Notes: generated by a model not told the origin, from the letters alone. A stretch of 64,000 bases of DNA from CF-162 sp040882565 (GCA_040882565.1 JBBEAZ010000031.1:1-64000); one strand, 5' to 3'; shown: positions 24,213 to 33,861, numbered from the stretch's first letter. Numbers and translations are program-made.

Positions 24213-25709
24213 CTACGCCGGCGGCGACCAGCGCAGCACCGGCTGACGAGCCGCCATCGCCTCGTCGAGCCGTCGCAGCGGCGCCGTCGTCGGCGCTGCC
24301 TTGACGACTTCCGGCGTCTTCGTGCACTCTTCGTCGATCGCCAGCATCGCGTCGCAGAAGGAGTCGAGCGCCTCGATGCTCTCCGTTTCCGTCGGCTCGA
24401 TCATCATCGCTTCGTCGACGATCAGCGGGAAGTAGATCGTCGGCGGGTGGAAGCCATAGTCGATCAAGCGCTTGGCGATGTCCAGAGTCTTCACCCCCCG
24501 CTGCTTCTGCCGCGAGCCCGAGAGCACCACTTCGTGCATGCACGGACGGTCGACCGCGAGCTTGTACGCACCCTTGAGACGCGCCTGCACGTAGTTCGCG
24601 TTGATCACGGCATTCTCGCTCACGGCGCGTAGGCCATCGCCACCGAGCGACTTCATATACGTCAGCGCCCGCACCAGCACACCGAAGTTGCCATGGAAGG
24701 CCATCGTCTTGCCGATCGACTTGGGCGGCCGCGCCAGGCTGTAGTTCTCGCCGTCGCGTTCTACCACCGGCGCTGGGAGGTACGGCGCGAGATGCGACAT
24801 CACGCAGACAGGGCCAGCTCCGGGGCCTCCGCCGCCATGCGGAGTCGAAAACGTCTTATGCAAATTCAAGTGCACGACATCGAAGCCCATATCGCCAAAC
24901 CGCGCCCTGCCGAGGAAGGCGTTCTGGTTCGCGCCGTCCCCATACAACAGAGCCCCCTTCGCGTGCAGCATCTCCACGACCTCAGCTACCTCGCGGTCGA
25001 ACAAACCCAGCGTCGACGGTAGTGTGTACATCATCGCCGCCACGCTCTCGTCGATGTTGGCCGCCAGGAACCCAAGGTCGGCATTGCCGTCCGCGTCACA
25101 TGGCACCGACACGACGTCGAAGCCGGCCATCGCCGCCGTTGCCGGGTTCGTCCCGTGCGCCGATTCCGGCACCAGCACCTTCCGGCGCGCAGTCTCGCCC
25201 CGATCGTGGTGATACGCCTTGATCATCAGAATGCCCGAAAGTTCGCCCTGCGCCCCCGCAGCCGGCGCAAGACCAACCGCGTCCATGCCCGTGATCGCGA
25301 TGAGCCAGTCCTGCAGCTCGTGCAGCAGCGCCAGCGCACCCTGCACGGTCTCAGCCGGCTGTTGCGGGTGGACCGCGGCAAACCCGGGCAATCGAGCAAC
25401 GTCTTCGTTGACCTTCGGGTTGTACTTCATCGTGCAAGATCCAAGCGGGTAGAACCCCGTGTCGATGCTGTAGTTCAGACGGCTCAGCCCGACGAAGTAG
25501 CGGATGATCTCGTTCTGCGCCATCTCCGGCAGCCGCAGCTCGCTGCGTAAGAAGCGCGTGTCCGGCAATGCCGCCTCCGGAACATCGAGCCCTGGCAACA
25601 CCACGCCCCTCCGGCCGGGGCTGCTGCGGTCAAACGTGAGCCTGCCGCCGGCGTGTGCTGTGGTCAAAGTGCCGGATTCAGGCTTCACGAACTCGTCCGT
25701 CATGGTCAT
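24213..25709 (-). CDS. gcvPB: Glycine dehydrogenase (decarboxylating) subunit 2
   Basis: A 498-residue subunit of the two-part P protein, which decarboxylates glycine using PLP and passes the aminomethyl group to the H protein. The cofactor region NLHKTFSTPHGGGGPG contains the Schiff-base lysine. YPLGSCTMKYNPK and ESAHGTNPATA are also diagnostic. The start is ATG 25709, overlapping the gcvPA stop (ATGA); an earlier in-frame codon lies inside gcvPA. Length is normal. It is the fourth gene of the gcvT-H-PA-PB operon. Confidence 0.92.
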   Translation of the reverse strand: MTMTDEFVKPESGTLTTAHAGGRLTFDRSSPGRRGVVLPGLDVPEAALPDTRFLRSELRLPEMAQNEIIRYFVGLSRLNYSIDTGFYPLGSCTMKYNPKVNEDVARLPGFAAVHPQQPAETVQGALALLHELQDWLIAITGMDAVGLAPAAGAQGELSGILMIKAYHHDRGETARRKVLVPESAHGTNPATAAMAGFDVVSVPCDADGNADLGFLAANIDESVAAMMYTLPSTLGLFDREVAEVVEMLHAKGALLYGDGANQNAFLGRARFGDMGFDVVHLNLHKTFSTPHGGGGPGAGPVCVMSHLAPYLPAPVVERDGENYSLARPPKSIGKTMAFHGNFGVLVRALTYMKSLGGDGLRAVSENAVINANYVQARLKGAYKLAVDRPCMHEVVLSGSRQKQRGVKTLDIAKRLIDYGFHPPTIYFPLIVDEAMMIEPTETESIEALDSFCDAMLAIDEECTKTPEVVKAAPTTAPLRRLDEAMAARQPVLRWSPPA

Positions 25710-27022
25710 CGTCCGGCCTCCGCAAGCGCCTCGCACAGCCTGTCGATCTCTTCGCGCGTGTTCATCTCTGTCACGCAAATCAACATCCCGTTCGGCACTT
25801 GAGCCGACACGTCGAGCCCGCCGATGATGTAGCGTTCCAGCAGCCGCCGATTGATCTCTTCCGGCGGGATCGGGCAACGCGCGACAAACTCCTTGAAGAG
25901 CGGCCGCTCAAAGCCCACCGAGTATCCGTCCAGTGCGCCGATCTGCTGCGCCGCGTAGTGCGCCTTGTGGTAACACGCTTCGGCGATCGTCCGCAGGCCA
26001 TGCTTGCCGACCGTCGCCAGGTAGACGGTAGCCGCAAGGCCAACCAGCTGCTGGCTCGTACATATGTTGGAAGTCGCGCGCTCACGGCGAATGTGCTGCT
26101 CGCGCGTCTGCAGCGTCAGCACGTAACCGGTTCGGCCATCGAGGTCATTAGTGCGGCCAACGATCCGACCCGGCATCTGCCGCACATACTCGGCCTTGCA
26201 CGTGAAGAGCCCGATGTACGGGCCGCCGTAGTTCACCGGCCAACCCAGGCTCTGCCCCTCTGCAACGGCGATGTCGGAGCCATATTCACCCGGCGGCGTC
26301 AACATACCAAGCGAAATCGGGTCAACGGCTGTGACGTAGAGGGCGCCGGCCGCGCGAGCCGCCTCACCGAGCGCCCAGACATCCTCAAGACCGCCGAGGA
26401 ACTCCGGCTGCTGCACGGCGAGGCAAGCGTGCTGGTCTGTGACCGCGCCATTGGTCACGACATCGACCGCGAGATCCGGGCCGGATGCGTAGAAACGGAC
26501 GACATCGAGCCAATCAGGGTTCACGCTTGAGTGGACCGCGATACGATCGCGGCCCGTCAGCCGGCAGGCCATCAGGCAGGCCTCGGCCAGCGCGCTCGCG
26601 CCGTCGTACATGCCGGCGTTGGCGACGTCCATGCCAAGCAACTCGCACGTCATGGACTGCAGTTCGAACATTGTCTGCAGCGTGCCCTGGCTGATCTCCG
26701 GCTGGTACGGCGTGTAAGCGGTGTAGTACTCGCTACGGCCCACGATGTGCGAGACGGTACTCGGGATGAAGTGACGGTAAGCGCCGGCCCCGAGGAACGA
26801 CGCGATGCCGTTCGCTGCGACGACGTTTTGGTGGGCCAGGTCCGCCATCTCGCGCATCAGTTCGAGTTCGGAAAGCGCAGGCGGCAGGTCGAGCCCGTCG
26901 ATGCGAAATGCCGGCGGGATGTCGGCGAAGAGCTCGTCGATCGACGCTACACCGATCGCTTCGAACATGCGACTGCGGTCTTCGTCCGTATTCGGGATAT
27001 ACGGATGCGGTGAGGACGCCAT
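25706..27022 (-). CDS. gcvPA: Glycine dehydrogenase (decarboxylating) subunit 1
   Basis: A 438-residue N-terminal half of the split glycine decarboxylase. YIPNTDEDRSRMFEAIGV and AYTPYQPEISQGTLQTMFE are conserved family segments. The subunit forms a heterotetramer with GcvPB; the PLP lysine is in the partner. It overlaps gcvH by one base and gcvPB by four, indicating tight translational coupling within the minus-strand operon. Confidence 0.92.
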   Translation of the reverse strand: MASSPHPYIPNTDEDRSRMFEAIGVASIDELFADIPPAFRIDGLDLPPALSELELMREMADLAHQNVVAANGIASFLGAGAYRHFIPSTVSHIVGRSEYYTAYTPYQPEISQGTLQTMFELQSMTCELLGMDVANAGMYDGASALAEACLMACRLTGRDRIAVHSSVNPDWLDVVRFYASGPDLAVDVVTNGAVTDQHACLAVQQPEFLGGLEDVWALGEAARAAGALYVTAVDPISLGMLTPPGEYGSDIAVAEGQSLGWPVNYGGPYIGLFTCKAEYVRQMPGRIVGRTNDLDGRTGYVLTLQTREQHIRRERATSNICTSQQLVGLAATVYLATVGKHGLRTIAEACYHKAHYAAQQIGALDGYSVGFERPLFKEFVARCPIPPEEINRRLLERYIIGGLDVSAQVPNGMLICVTEMNTREEIDRLCEALAEAGR

Positions 27023-27411
27023 CAGCCGTCCGATTCCCCGAGGAACGCCTCATACTCCTGGGCGGAGAGCAGGCCATCCAGCTCAGCGGTATTGTCCAAG
27101 CGAACTTTGATCATCCACCCACCCCCGTACGGATCGTCATTCACCCACTGCGGGTTGTCGTTGAGCCCGCCGTTGGCTTCGATCATTTCGCCTGAGACCG
27201 GCGCAAACAGTTCCGAGACGGCCTTTACGGACTCAATCTCGCCAAACTTCTGCGTGTAAATCACCTTCGTGCCAGTCGGCGGCAGGTCAACGAAAACGAT
27301 GTCGCCCAGTTGGTCCTGCGCGTAGTCGGTGATCCCGATCGTGCCTGTGTCACCATCGACGCGCACCCATTCGTGCTCCTTCGTGTACTTCAAGTCGGGC
27401 GGGCTGGCCAT
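27022..27411 (-). CDS. gcvH: Glycine cleavage system H protein
   Basis: A 129-residue lipoyl carrier protein. The sequence YTKEHEWVRVDG, GITDYAQDQLGDIVFVDLP and the lipoylation motif GEIESVKAVSEL with Lys63 are textbook. The lipoamide arm shuttles the aminomethyl group between P, T and L proteins. The gene for the L protein (dihydrolipoamide dehydrogenase) is not in this window. It starts 11 bases after the gcvT stop. Confidence 0.95.
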   Translation of the reverse strand: MASPPDLKYTKEHEWVRVDGDTGTIGITDYAQDQLGDIVFVDLPPTGTKVIYTQKFGEIESVKAVSELFAPVSGEMIEANGGLNDNPQWVNDDPYGGGWMIKVRLDNTAELDGLLSAQEYEAFLGESDG

Positions 27412-27422
27412 TCGTCTCCTCG

Positions 27423-28532
27423 CTAGCTCTTCTTTGGTCGCTTATAGAACGGTCGCGGCACGACTTCAACAGCCAGCGGCTTGCCGCGCACGTCCACCTC
27501 GAGACGCGTGCCCGCTCCCGCCGGCACCGGCGGCACGAACCCGAGGCCGATACTGATGCCCAGCGTGGGCGAGAAACCGCCGCTCGTGACGACGCCAACG
27601 TCCTTGCCACGGCTCCGGATGACGTGGCCGTGACGCATAATGCCGCGATCCAGCGCCTTCAGGCAAACGAGCACTCGCGAGACCCCACGGTCTTTGATGC
27701 GCACCAGCGCGTCGCGTCCCACGAAGTCAGCCCCGTCATCGAGCGTCAGGACCCAATCGAGGCCGACCTCAAACGGGTTCGTCTCCTCGTCCATGTCGTT
27801 GCCGTATAGCAGCAGCGCCGCCTCCAACCGGAGTGTATCGCGCGCACCGAGACCAACCGGCGTCACGCCGGCGTCCAGCAACGCACGCCACAAGGCCGTC
27901 CCATGCTCGGCATCAATTATCAGTTCGAGCCCGTCTTCCCCCGTATAACCCGTGCGCGAAGCGAACAGCGTCGTTCCCTGCCAGTTCGTCTCCCCGCAAC
28001 GCCGGGGTTTGAGCGAGCGCACAAACGCCCCACCGATCACCCCGTCCAGCCGGCCGAGCGCCTCCGGGCCCTGCACGGCGATCATCGCCGTCGATTCGTG
28101 GCGATCAACCAACCGCGCGCCGAAGTCCGCGATGTGGCCCGCCATCCAATCGCGCATTTTTGGCGCATTCGACGCGTTAACCACGATAAGGAACCGCTCG
28201 CCATCGAGACTGAACACGTAAACGTCATCCAGGATGCCGCCGTCCTCGCGGCACGCAGCCGCATAGTGGCCTTCGCCGGGCGCGAGGCTGACGACGTCCC
28301 AGGTACAAACATGTCGCAAGAACCGCGCCGCGTCCGGCCCGTGCACCTCGAACCGCCCCATGTGCGACACGTCGAACATCCCGGCTGCCCCGCGCACAGC
28401 GTTGTGCTCCTCAACGATGCCCGTGTACTGCACCGGCATCTCCCACCCCGCGAACGGCACCATCCGCGCCCCCAGGCGCAAATGCTCCTCGTAAAGCGGC
28501 GTGTGAAGCAGCGTGCCCGTTTCAGGTGACAT
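27423..28532 (-). CDS. gcvT: Glycine cleavage system aminomethyltransferase (T protein)
   Basis: A 369-residue T protein that releases ammonia and transfers the C1 unit to tetrahydrofolate. LRLGARMVPFAGWEMPVQY at the start, GMFDVSHMGRFEV and the RTGYTGEDGLEL folate-pocket motif are all present. It is the first gene of the operon. The 107 bases upstream lack the tandem glycine riboswitch that often precedes this operon, so regulation must be different here. Confidence 0.93.
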   Translation of the reverse strand: MSPETGTLLHTPLYEEHLRLGARMVPFAGWEMPVQYTGIVEEHNAVRGAAGMFDVSHMGRFEVHGPDAARFLRHVCTWDVVSLAPGEGHYAAACREDGGILDDVYVFSLDGERFLIVVNASNAPKMRDWMAGHIADFGARLVDRHESTAMIAVQGPEALGRLDGVIGGAFVRSLKPRRCGETNWQGTTLFASRTGYTGEDGLELIIDAEHGTALWRALLDAGVTPVGLGARDTLRLEAALLLYGNDMDEETNPFEVGLDWVLTLDDGADFVGRDALVRIKDRGVSRVLVCLKALDRGIMRHGHVIRSRGKDVGVVTSGGFSPTLGISIGLGFVPPVPAGAGTRLEVDVRGKPLAVEVVPRPFYKRPKKS

Positions 28533-28639
28533 TTAGCTTTTGCCCCGTTTCAATGGGCGAGCGTCTTCAACAGAGTGGTAATCTGGAGTCAGCGTAGTCG
28601 GAGTGCTTAGTCCAAATAGGCTACCAGCGAGCGGAGCGG

Positions 28640-29503
28640 TCAATTCGCCGCTCCGTTTTCTCTTGCCACCCACTTCCGCCTGCCGTCCTCTGACCTCAGG
28701 CGGCCAACACCCGGGTAGTCGTGGTGTACGGAGACGATGGTCGCGTTCTTCTCGATCGACTTCTCGACGAAGCGCTTCTTCGTCTCCAACGAGACGACGG
28801 GCATGATGTCGAATGCGCTGATCCACGCGAGGCGCTCGAGCTGCACCGGGTGCTGTGACAGTTCACCGATGTAGAGCGCGTAGTCGCCGCCCGACTCCAC
28901 CTCCACAACGACATGGTCTTCCGTGTGCCCCGGCGCGCGCACCATCCTTACCCCCGGCACGATCTCCGCGTCCCCTTCTACGAGCTCTACTTGTTTCGCA
29001 TCATCGAGCGGCTCGATGTTCTCCGCCAGATACGTCCCGCGCGTGCGTTCGTTTGGCCGCGTCGCCGCCTCCCACTCGCCTTTCTGGATGATATAGCGCG
29101 CACGAGGATACGCAGGCCGCAGCTCCCCGTCATCGTTGACAGTGTTCCCACCGCAGTGGTCGAAGTGAAGGTGGCTATTGATCACAACATCTATGTCTTC
29201 CGGAGCGATCCCGTTCGCCTTCAGCTCGCCGATCAGCGTGCCTGTGCCCTCGATGCCCATCGCACCTGGCGCACGGTGTATCTTGTCGCCGCACCCCGTG
29301 TCGACCAGGATCGTCTTGCCCCCGCCACGAATCACTAGCGAGTTGAGACCAACAGCGAGACGGTATTTCTCATCAATGTCAGACACATACGGCTCCCACA
29401 TCACCCGTGGCACCAGGCCAAACGTGGCGCCGGCATCCTGGCGGATGACGCCGTCACTGACCACAAGCAGGTCAAAGTCACCAATACGGAATGAATAGCC
29501 CAT
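28640..29503 (-). CDS. MBL-fold metallohydrolase
   Basis: A 287-residue metallo-beta-lactamase-fold hydrolase, with ATG 29503 taken as start. The zinc motif HLHFDH is at about residues 111-116 and the next ligand His lies in APGHTEDH. The position that normally carries the bridging Asp (GD or AD before the last His segment) reads YIGELSQHPVQ, a possible Asp-to-Glu change. The family includes lactonases and thioesterases; the substrate is unknown. An upstream in-frame codon (29548) would add 15 residues that do not fit the family. Confidence 0.8.
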   Translation of the reverse strand: MGYSFRIGDFDLLVVSDGVIRQDAGATFGLVPRVMWEPYVSDIDEKYRLAVGLNSLVIRGGGKTILVDTGCGDKIHRAPGAMGIEGTGTLIGELKANGIAPEDIDVVINSHLHFDHCGGNTVNDDGELRPAYPRARYIIQKGEWEAATRPNERTRGTYLAENIEPLDDAKQVELVEGDAEIVPGVRMVRAPGHTEDHVVVEVESGGDYALYIGELSQHPVQLERLAWISAFDIMPVVSLETKKRFVEKSIEKNATIVSVHHDYPGVGRLRSEDGRRKWVARENGAAN

Positions 29504-29617
29504 ATTTCGCGATGCATAAACTGAGAGTCGGGCGACCACGCCCAACACTACGCCGCGTCGAAACAGAGGGTCAAGATTGATGTGCTAGAAGCGTGTGGAG
29601 AATAGCAGTGAATGGTG

Positions 29618-31030
29618 CTATGGCCCGGAGACCGGCAGCCTCTCGGTCATACGATCAAGGTCGTTCGGCCCCAGGATGTTGTCGAACATAGGGCTCGCCG
29701 GATTCGAAGTAGTTGGGTGGCCATAGTATAGGAGCCCAATGTACTTATCCACCAGCTTCCGTGTGCGCTCGAAAGTCAGGTCAGGATCGGCAGGCTGCGC
29801 ATAGAATTCAGGCGTCATTCGAAACATGGACACAATTCCCTTTGGGAAGCTGTAGTCGTGCTTGATACCGAAAACGTAACGGAAGTGGCTATTCGAGTTG
29901 TACATGTCAATCGGGGTAATTCCGATGATTACCGCATCGGGATTGAGATACTCGGTAGGCCATTGAGCACGCACCGAATCCTCAAGGAGCAAAGCGGCGT
30001 CAATCTGGTTTCGCTCGGCATTCAAGGCGAAATCGGGAGCTGCAATTGGTGTCAGTACGTCAATTTCGAGCCCGTATTCCGTTAGGTAGTATTCGACCAA
30101 TCTGACGACAAGATCAGCCGACACGTTCCCGATCGGAACGAGGCAAATCCGCCGGCCTTCACCCTCACAGGAGTCGACTGAGACTGGGTCGAGTTCGGTC
30201 TGGGCTGCAAGGCAACCCTCGAACGCTTCTCCGGTGCAGGGTGCGTCCGGAAACGCCAGATCACGCCAGGGCCTGGCGTTCGCAGGCGGATCGGGCGGGT
30301 TGACCTGTGCATCGTAGGCAAACGTTTGCGTTGCCTGGAGAGTGGCCGTGTCCGCTCCGGCCCGGCTGATTTCGGTCTCCCAATCCATCCGGAACGGCAA
30401 GCCGCTCTCATCGTCCACCCACAGGTCGATGTCAACGGTGCCAGAGGCGATAGTTTGATCGTCTTCGCCCGCGAAGGAATCCCAGTCCAGCTTTCCTGAA
30501 TAGCGCTTGAAGGCGACGCCGTCTATCACGTCGTTCTCATGCGCGCGTATGGACTCCAATTCCCGCGCGATTCGCTCAAAGTCGGCCAACAGGGCGTTGA
30601 TGCCGAGGTCCGGAATCTCCTCGGGGCGCGTTCCTTGGTGCCACGGGCTAAGGACAAACCAGTCGCCGTCGCCCTCTCCTGGGGTCATATACAAATCACC
30701 GTTCACGATGATCACGTGTGATTCCCCAGTTATTGGACCGAACTCGGTTTCGTACCGTTCGTCCGAGAAGACGATCCCGTCGGTTGAATAGGAACTCACG
30801 CCCCTAAACTGAACACGTAGACCTTCGGCTTCGGTCGTTACCTCTGCCGTTATCGTCACAGCCGTCGCATCCTTAGCCTCGGAGTAGCGTTCCGCCGCTG
30901 CGGCTACCTCCTCCGCCGGAGTGGCCGAAGCGGTCGTGCCCTTGCATCCACCGCTCAGCAAGGCGAAGCACCCGAACAATGTGAGGGAGGCGATGGCTAT
31001 AACGTACCGTCGTGGCATGAAGCGCCTCAT
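29618..31030 (-). CDS. Lipoprotein with degenerate archaemetzincin-like domain
   Basis: About 470 residues. The N-terminus is a basic signal peptide ending in a probable lipobox (LLSGGC). Residues about 30-240 resemble LppX/LprAFG-type lipid-binding lipoproteins: a beta-rich region with TITAEVTTEAEG, SGKLDWDSF and DLWVDDESGLPFRM. The C-terminal 180 residues follow the archaemetzincin layout: ICLVPIGNVSADLV, GITPIDMYNSNSHFRYVFG, IVSMFRM, then a C-terminal helix. The expected zinc motif HExxHxxGxxH is missing; the aligned region reads DKYIGLLYYGH. It is therefore likely a non-enzymatic binding protein. The domain assignments are by eye. An upstream ATG at 31057 is possible. Confidence 0.6.
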   Translation of the reverse strand: MRRFMPRRYVIAIASLTLFGCFALLSGGCKGTTASATPAEEVAAAAERYSEAKDATAVTITAEVTTEAEGLRVQFRGVSSYSTDGIVFSDERYETEFGPITGESHVIIVNGDLYMTPGEGDGDWFVLSPWHQGTRPEEIPDLGINALLADFERIARELESIRAHENDVIDGVAFKRYSGKLDWDSFAGEDDQTIASGTVDIDLWVDDESGLPFRMDWETEISRAGADTATLQATQTFAYDAQVNPPDPPANARPWRDLAFPDAPCTGEAFEGCLAAQTELDPVSVDSCEGEGRRICLVPIGNVSADLVVRLVEYYLTEYGLEIDVLTPIAAPDFALNAERNQIDAALLLEDSVRAQWPTEYLNPDAVIIGITPIDMYNSNSHFRYVFGIKHDYSFPKGIVSMFRMTPEFYAQPADPDLTFERTRKLVDKYIGLLYYGHPTTSNPASPMFDNILGPNDLDRMTERLPVSGP

Positions 31031-31087
31031 CTTAGCATGAGACGCGCGACATCGCACGGGAGTTGCGCCGCGCGCAGTGACCCTCCC

Positions 31088-31117
31088 TTGCCCGCAATAG
31101 GCGCGAAAACCTAAAAT
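31088..31117 (+). promoter_or_regulatory. Candidate valS promoter
   Basis: TTGCCC at 31088-31093 and TAAAAT at 31112-31117, spacer 18, in the 100-base divergent gap between the lipoprotein gene and valS. Confidence 0.45.
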
Positions 31118-31127
31118 CCACTACAGC

Positions 31128-31154
31128 GGCCCCCTAGTCGGGGCCCGTTTCTTT
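31128..31154 (+). terminator. Terminator-like hairpin at the valS start
   Basis: A 6-bp GC stem (GGCCCC / GGGGCC) with a six-base loop is followed by CGTTTCTTT and ends four bases before the first valS ATG. No plus-strand gene ends here, so it may be an attenuator or a structure controlling initiation. No T-box motif was found around it. Confidence 0.4.
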
Positions 31155-31157
31155 CCT

Positions 31158-33836
31158 ATGAGCACCAAGCAGATGCAGGAGATGCCCAAGGCTTACGACC
31201 CACAGTCTGTCGAGGCGCCCCTCTACCGGATGTGGATGGACAAGGGTTACTTCCGCGCGAAACCTGACCCCGACAAGACTCCGTTCTCCATCATCATGCC
31301 GCCGCCGAACGTCACCGGCGAGCTGCACCTGGGCCACGCCCTCACGGCAACCGTCGAGGACCTGCTCATCCGCTGGCACCGCATGCTTGGCGACCCGACC
31401 CTCTGGCTGCCCGGCGTCGACCACGCCGGCATCGCCACCCAGAACGTCGTCGAGCGCGAGATCGCCAAGGAAGGGATCAGCCGCCACGACCTCGGCCGCG
31501 AGAAGTTCCTGGAACGCGTCTGGCAGTGGGTGCAGAAGGTCCGCAGCCGCATCGTCATCCAGCACATGCGCCTCGGCGTCTCCTGCGATTGGGAGCGCGA
31601 AGTCTTCACGATGGACGAAGGCCCTCAGCTTGCGGTGCGCACCACGTTCAAGCGCCTGTTCGACGAGGGACTCATCTATCGCGGCGAGCGCATCACGAAC
31701 TGGTGCCCCCGCTGCACGACCGCGATCTCCGACCTCGAGGTCGATCACGTGGAGACACAAGGCAGCCTCTGGTACGTGAAGTACCCGCTGCTCGACGACG
31801 AAGGCAATCCCAGCGCCGACTACATCCACGTCGCGACCACTCGCCCCGAGACTATCGTCGCCGACACAGCCGTCGCCGTGAATCCCAATGACGACCGCTG
31901 GAAGCACGCGATCGGCAAGACTGCGCTGCTCCCCATCATCGAACGTCACATCCCGGTCATAGCCGACGAAGAAGTCCAGCCGGAGTTCGGCACGGGCGCC
32001 GTTAAGGTGACGCCCGGTCACGACCCGACGGACTTCGACATCGGCCAGCGCCACAACCTGCCGATCATCGTCGCCATGGACGCCGAGGCGAAGATGAACG
32101 AGCACGCCGGTCCCTACAACGGCATCGACCGCTTCGAGACCCGCAAGCTAATCGTCGCGGACCTAGAGAAGCTGGGCCTCCTCGAAAAGCGAGAGGACCA
32201 CGTTTCCTCGATCGGCCATTGCTCCCGCTGCGACACCATCGTCGAACCGATCGTCAGCAAGCAGTGGTTCGTCAAGATGGATCCACTCGCAAAGCCGGCC
32301 ATCGAAGTCGTCCGCGACGGACGTATCGAGATCATGCCTCAGCGCTTCGAGCGCGTGTACATGCATTGGATGGAAAACATCCGCGACTGGTGTATCAGCC
32401 GCCAGCTCTGGTGGGGTCATCGCATCCCCGTCTGGTACTGCAACTCAGGCGACATGTTCGCCTGCGTCGAGGAGCCGACGGAATGCCCAAAGTGCAAGTC
32501 AAAGGCCATCGAACAAGATCCGGATGTCCTCGACACCTGGTTCTCATCCGCGCTTTGGCCGCACTCGACGCTGGGCTGGCCGAACCAGACGGAGGACCTA
32601 CGCTACTGGTATCCAACGTCCGTTCTGGAAACCGGTTACGACATCCTCTTCTTCTGGGTCGCCCGCATGATCATGATGGGCCTCTACAACACCGGTGAGG
32701 TTCCCTTCCGCCACGTCTACCTGCACGGCCTGATCCGCGACGACAAGGGCCAGAAGATGACCAAGAGTCGCGGCAACGTCGTCGACCCGCTTGATCTCAT
32801 TGAGAAGTTCGGCACCGACGCTGTCCGCTTCACGCTCGCGACCGGCGGCACGCCCGGAAACGACTTCCGCCTCTTCGACGAGAAGTTGGAGCAGGGGCGC
32901 AACTTCGCGAACAAGATCTGGAACGCTGCTCGGTTCTTCGTTCAGAGCGCAGGCGAAGGCCGAGTCCAACTTCCGCACGACAGCCACACGGCCGAATCTC
33001 GCGGCGACTGGCCCCTCGAGGACCGCTGGATCGTCTCGCGAACATTGTCTACAGCGCGCGAGGTGAACCGCTTGCTCGGCGAATTCCAGGTCAACGAGGC
33101 CGGCCGCCTCCTCTACGACTTCTTCTGGAGCGAGTACGCCGACTGGTACGTCGAGATGGCGAAGGTTCGGCTGCGCGACGGCGACAACTCTCCGCTCCCA
33201 ATCCTCGCCCACGTGCTCCAGACCAGCCTCCGTCTCCTCCACCCGATCATGCCGTTCGTCACCGAAGCCATCTGGCAGCACCTGCGCGACCACGTCGACG
33301 GCCTCGAAGAGGCGCTGATCGTCGCCGCATACCCAACCGGCGAAGGCGCCAATGACCCGGAAGCCGAAGAAAACGCTGCGCTCGTCATGGACGTCGTGCG
33401 CGCGATCCGCAACATCCGCGCCGAACGCGGCGTCGACGCGGGCCGCTTCGTCGAAGCATTCGTCGTCTCGAACGGCGCCTCCGCAACGCTCGAAGGGGCG
33501 CGACCCGTCCTGGAATCGCTCGCGCGAGTGCGCCCGCTACACTTTGTAGCAGACGTCTCGGAGGCGCCGAGCGCCAATGTAGCGTCAGCCGTCCTCCCCG
33601 AGGCGCAGATCGTAATGCCGCTGGCCGGCCTGATAGACCTCGCCGCCGAGCGCGACAAGCTCTCAAAGCAACTCGCCGACGCAGAGGCTCAGGTCAGCCG
33701 CCTCGAAGGCAAGCTCGGGAACGACGATTTCCGTTCTAAGGCCCCGGCGAACGTCATCGCTAGGGAAGAAGAGAACCTCGCGTCGACCCGCTCCCGCGCC
33801 GAAGCCTTGCGCACGCGCCTCTCCGAGCTGGGCTGA
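31158..33836 (+). CDS. valS: Valine--tRNA ligase
   Basis: An 892-residue class Ia aminoacyl-tRNA synthetase that charges tRNA-Val. PPPNVTGELHLGHAL contains the HIGH-type motif (HLGH, residues 57-60), and KMTKS at 533-537 is the KMSKS-type loop. The editing (CP1) domain is in between, a tRNA-binding helical domain follows, and the last 70 residues form the usual ValRS coiled coil (LAAERDKLSKQLADAEAQVSRLE). No Shine-Dalgarno precedes ATG 31158; in-frame ATGs at 31173 and 31182 are alternatives. It is transcribed toward the complex I operon 100 bases downstream. Confidence 0.93.
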   Translation: MSTKQMQEMPKAYDPQSVEAPLYRMWMDKGYFRAKPDPDKTPFSIIMPPPNVTGELHLGHALTATVEDLLIRWHRMLGDPTLWLPGVDHAGIATQNVVEREIAKEGISRHDLGREKFLERVWQWVQKVRSRIVIQHMRLGVSCDWEREVFTMDEGPQLAVRTTFKRLFDEGLIYRGERITNWCPRCTTAISDLEVDHVETQGSLWYVKYPLLDDEGNPSADYIHVATTRPETIVADTAVAVNPNDDRWKHAIGKTALLPIIERHIPVIADEEVQPEFGTGAVKVTPGHDPTDFDIGQRHNLPIIVAMDAEAKMNEHAGPYNGIDRFETRKLIVADLEKLGLLEKREDHVSSIGHCSRCDTIVEPIVSKQWFVKMDPLAKPAIEVVRDGRIEIMPQRFERVYMHWMENIRDWCISRQLWWGHRIPVWYCNSGDMFACVEEPTECPKCKSKAIEQDPDVLDTWFSSALWPHSTLGWPNQTEDLRYWYPTSVLETGYDILFFWVARMIMMGLYNTGEVPFRHVYLHGLIRDDKGQKMTKSRGNVVDPLDLIEKFGTDAVRFTLATGGTPGNDFRLFDEKLEQGRNFANKIWNAARFFVQSAGEGRVQLPHDSHTAESRGDWPLEDRWIVSRTLSTAREVNRLLGEFQVNEAGRLLYDFFWSEYADWYVEMAKVRLRDGDNSPLPILAHVLQTSLRLLHPIMPFVTEAIWQHLRDHVDGLEEALIVAAYPTGEGANDPEAEENAALVMDVVRAIRNIRAERGVDAGRFVEAFVVSNGASATLEGARPVLESLARVRPLHFVADVSEAPSANVASAVLPEAQIVMPLAGLIDLAAERDKLSKQLADAEAQVSRLEGKLGNDDFRSKAPANVIAREEENLASTRSRAEALRTRLSELG

Positions 33837-33861
33837 CGCCCAGCACCACGCTTCGCCGCGT

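Noticed and set aside
28533..28640. Glycine riboswitch before gcvT
   Set aside because: The conserved riboswitch core sequences were not found in this short leader.
31058..31157. T-box leader of valS
   Set aside because: The leader is only about 100 bases and lacks the conserved T-box antiterminator sequence.
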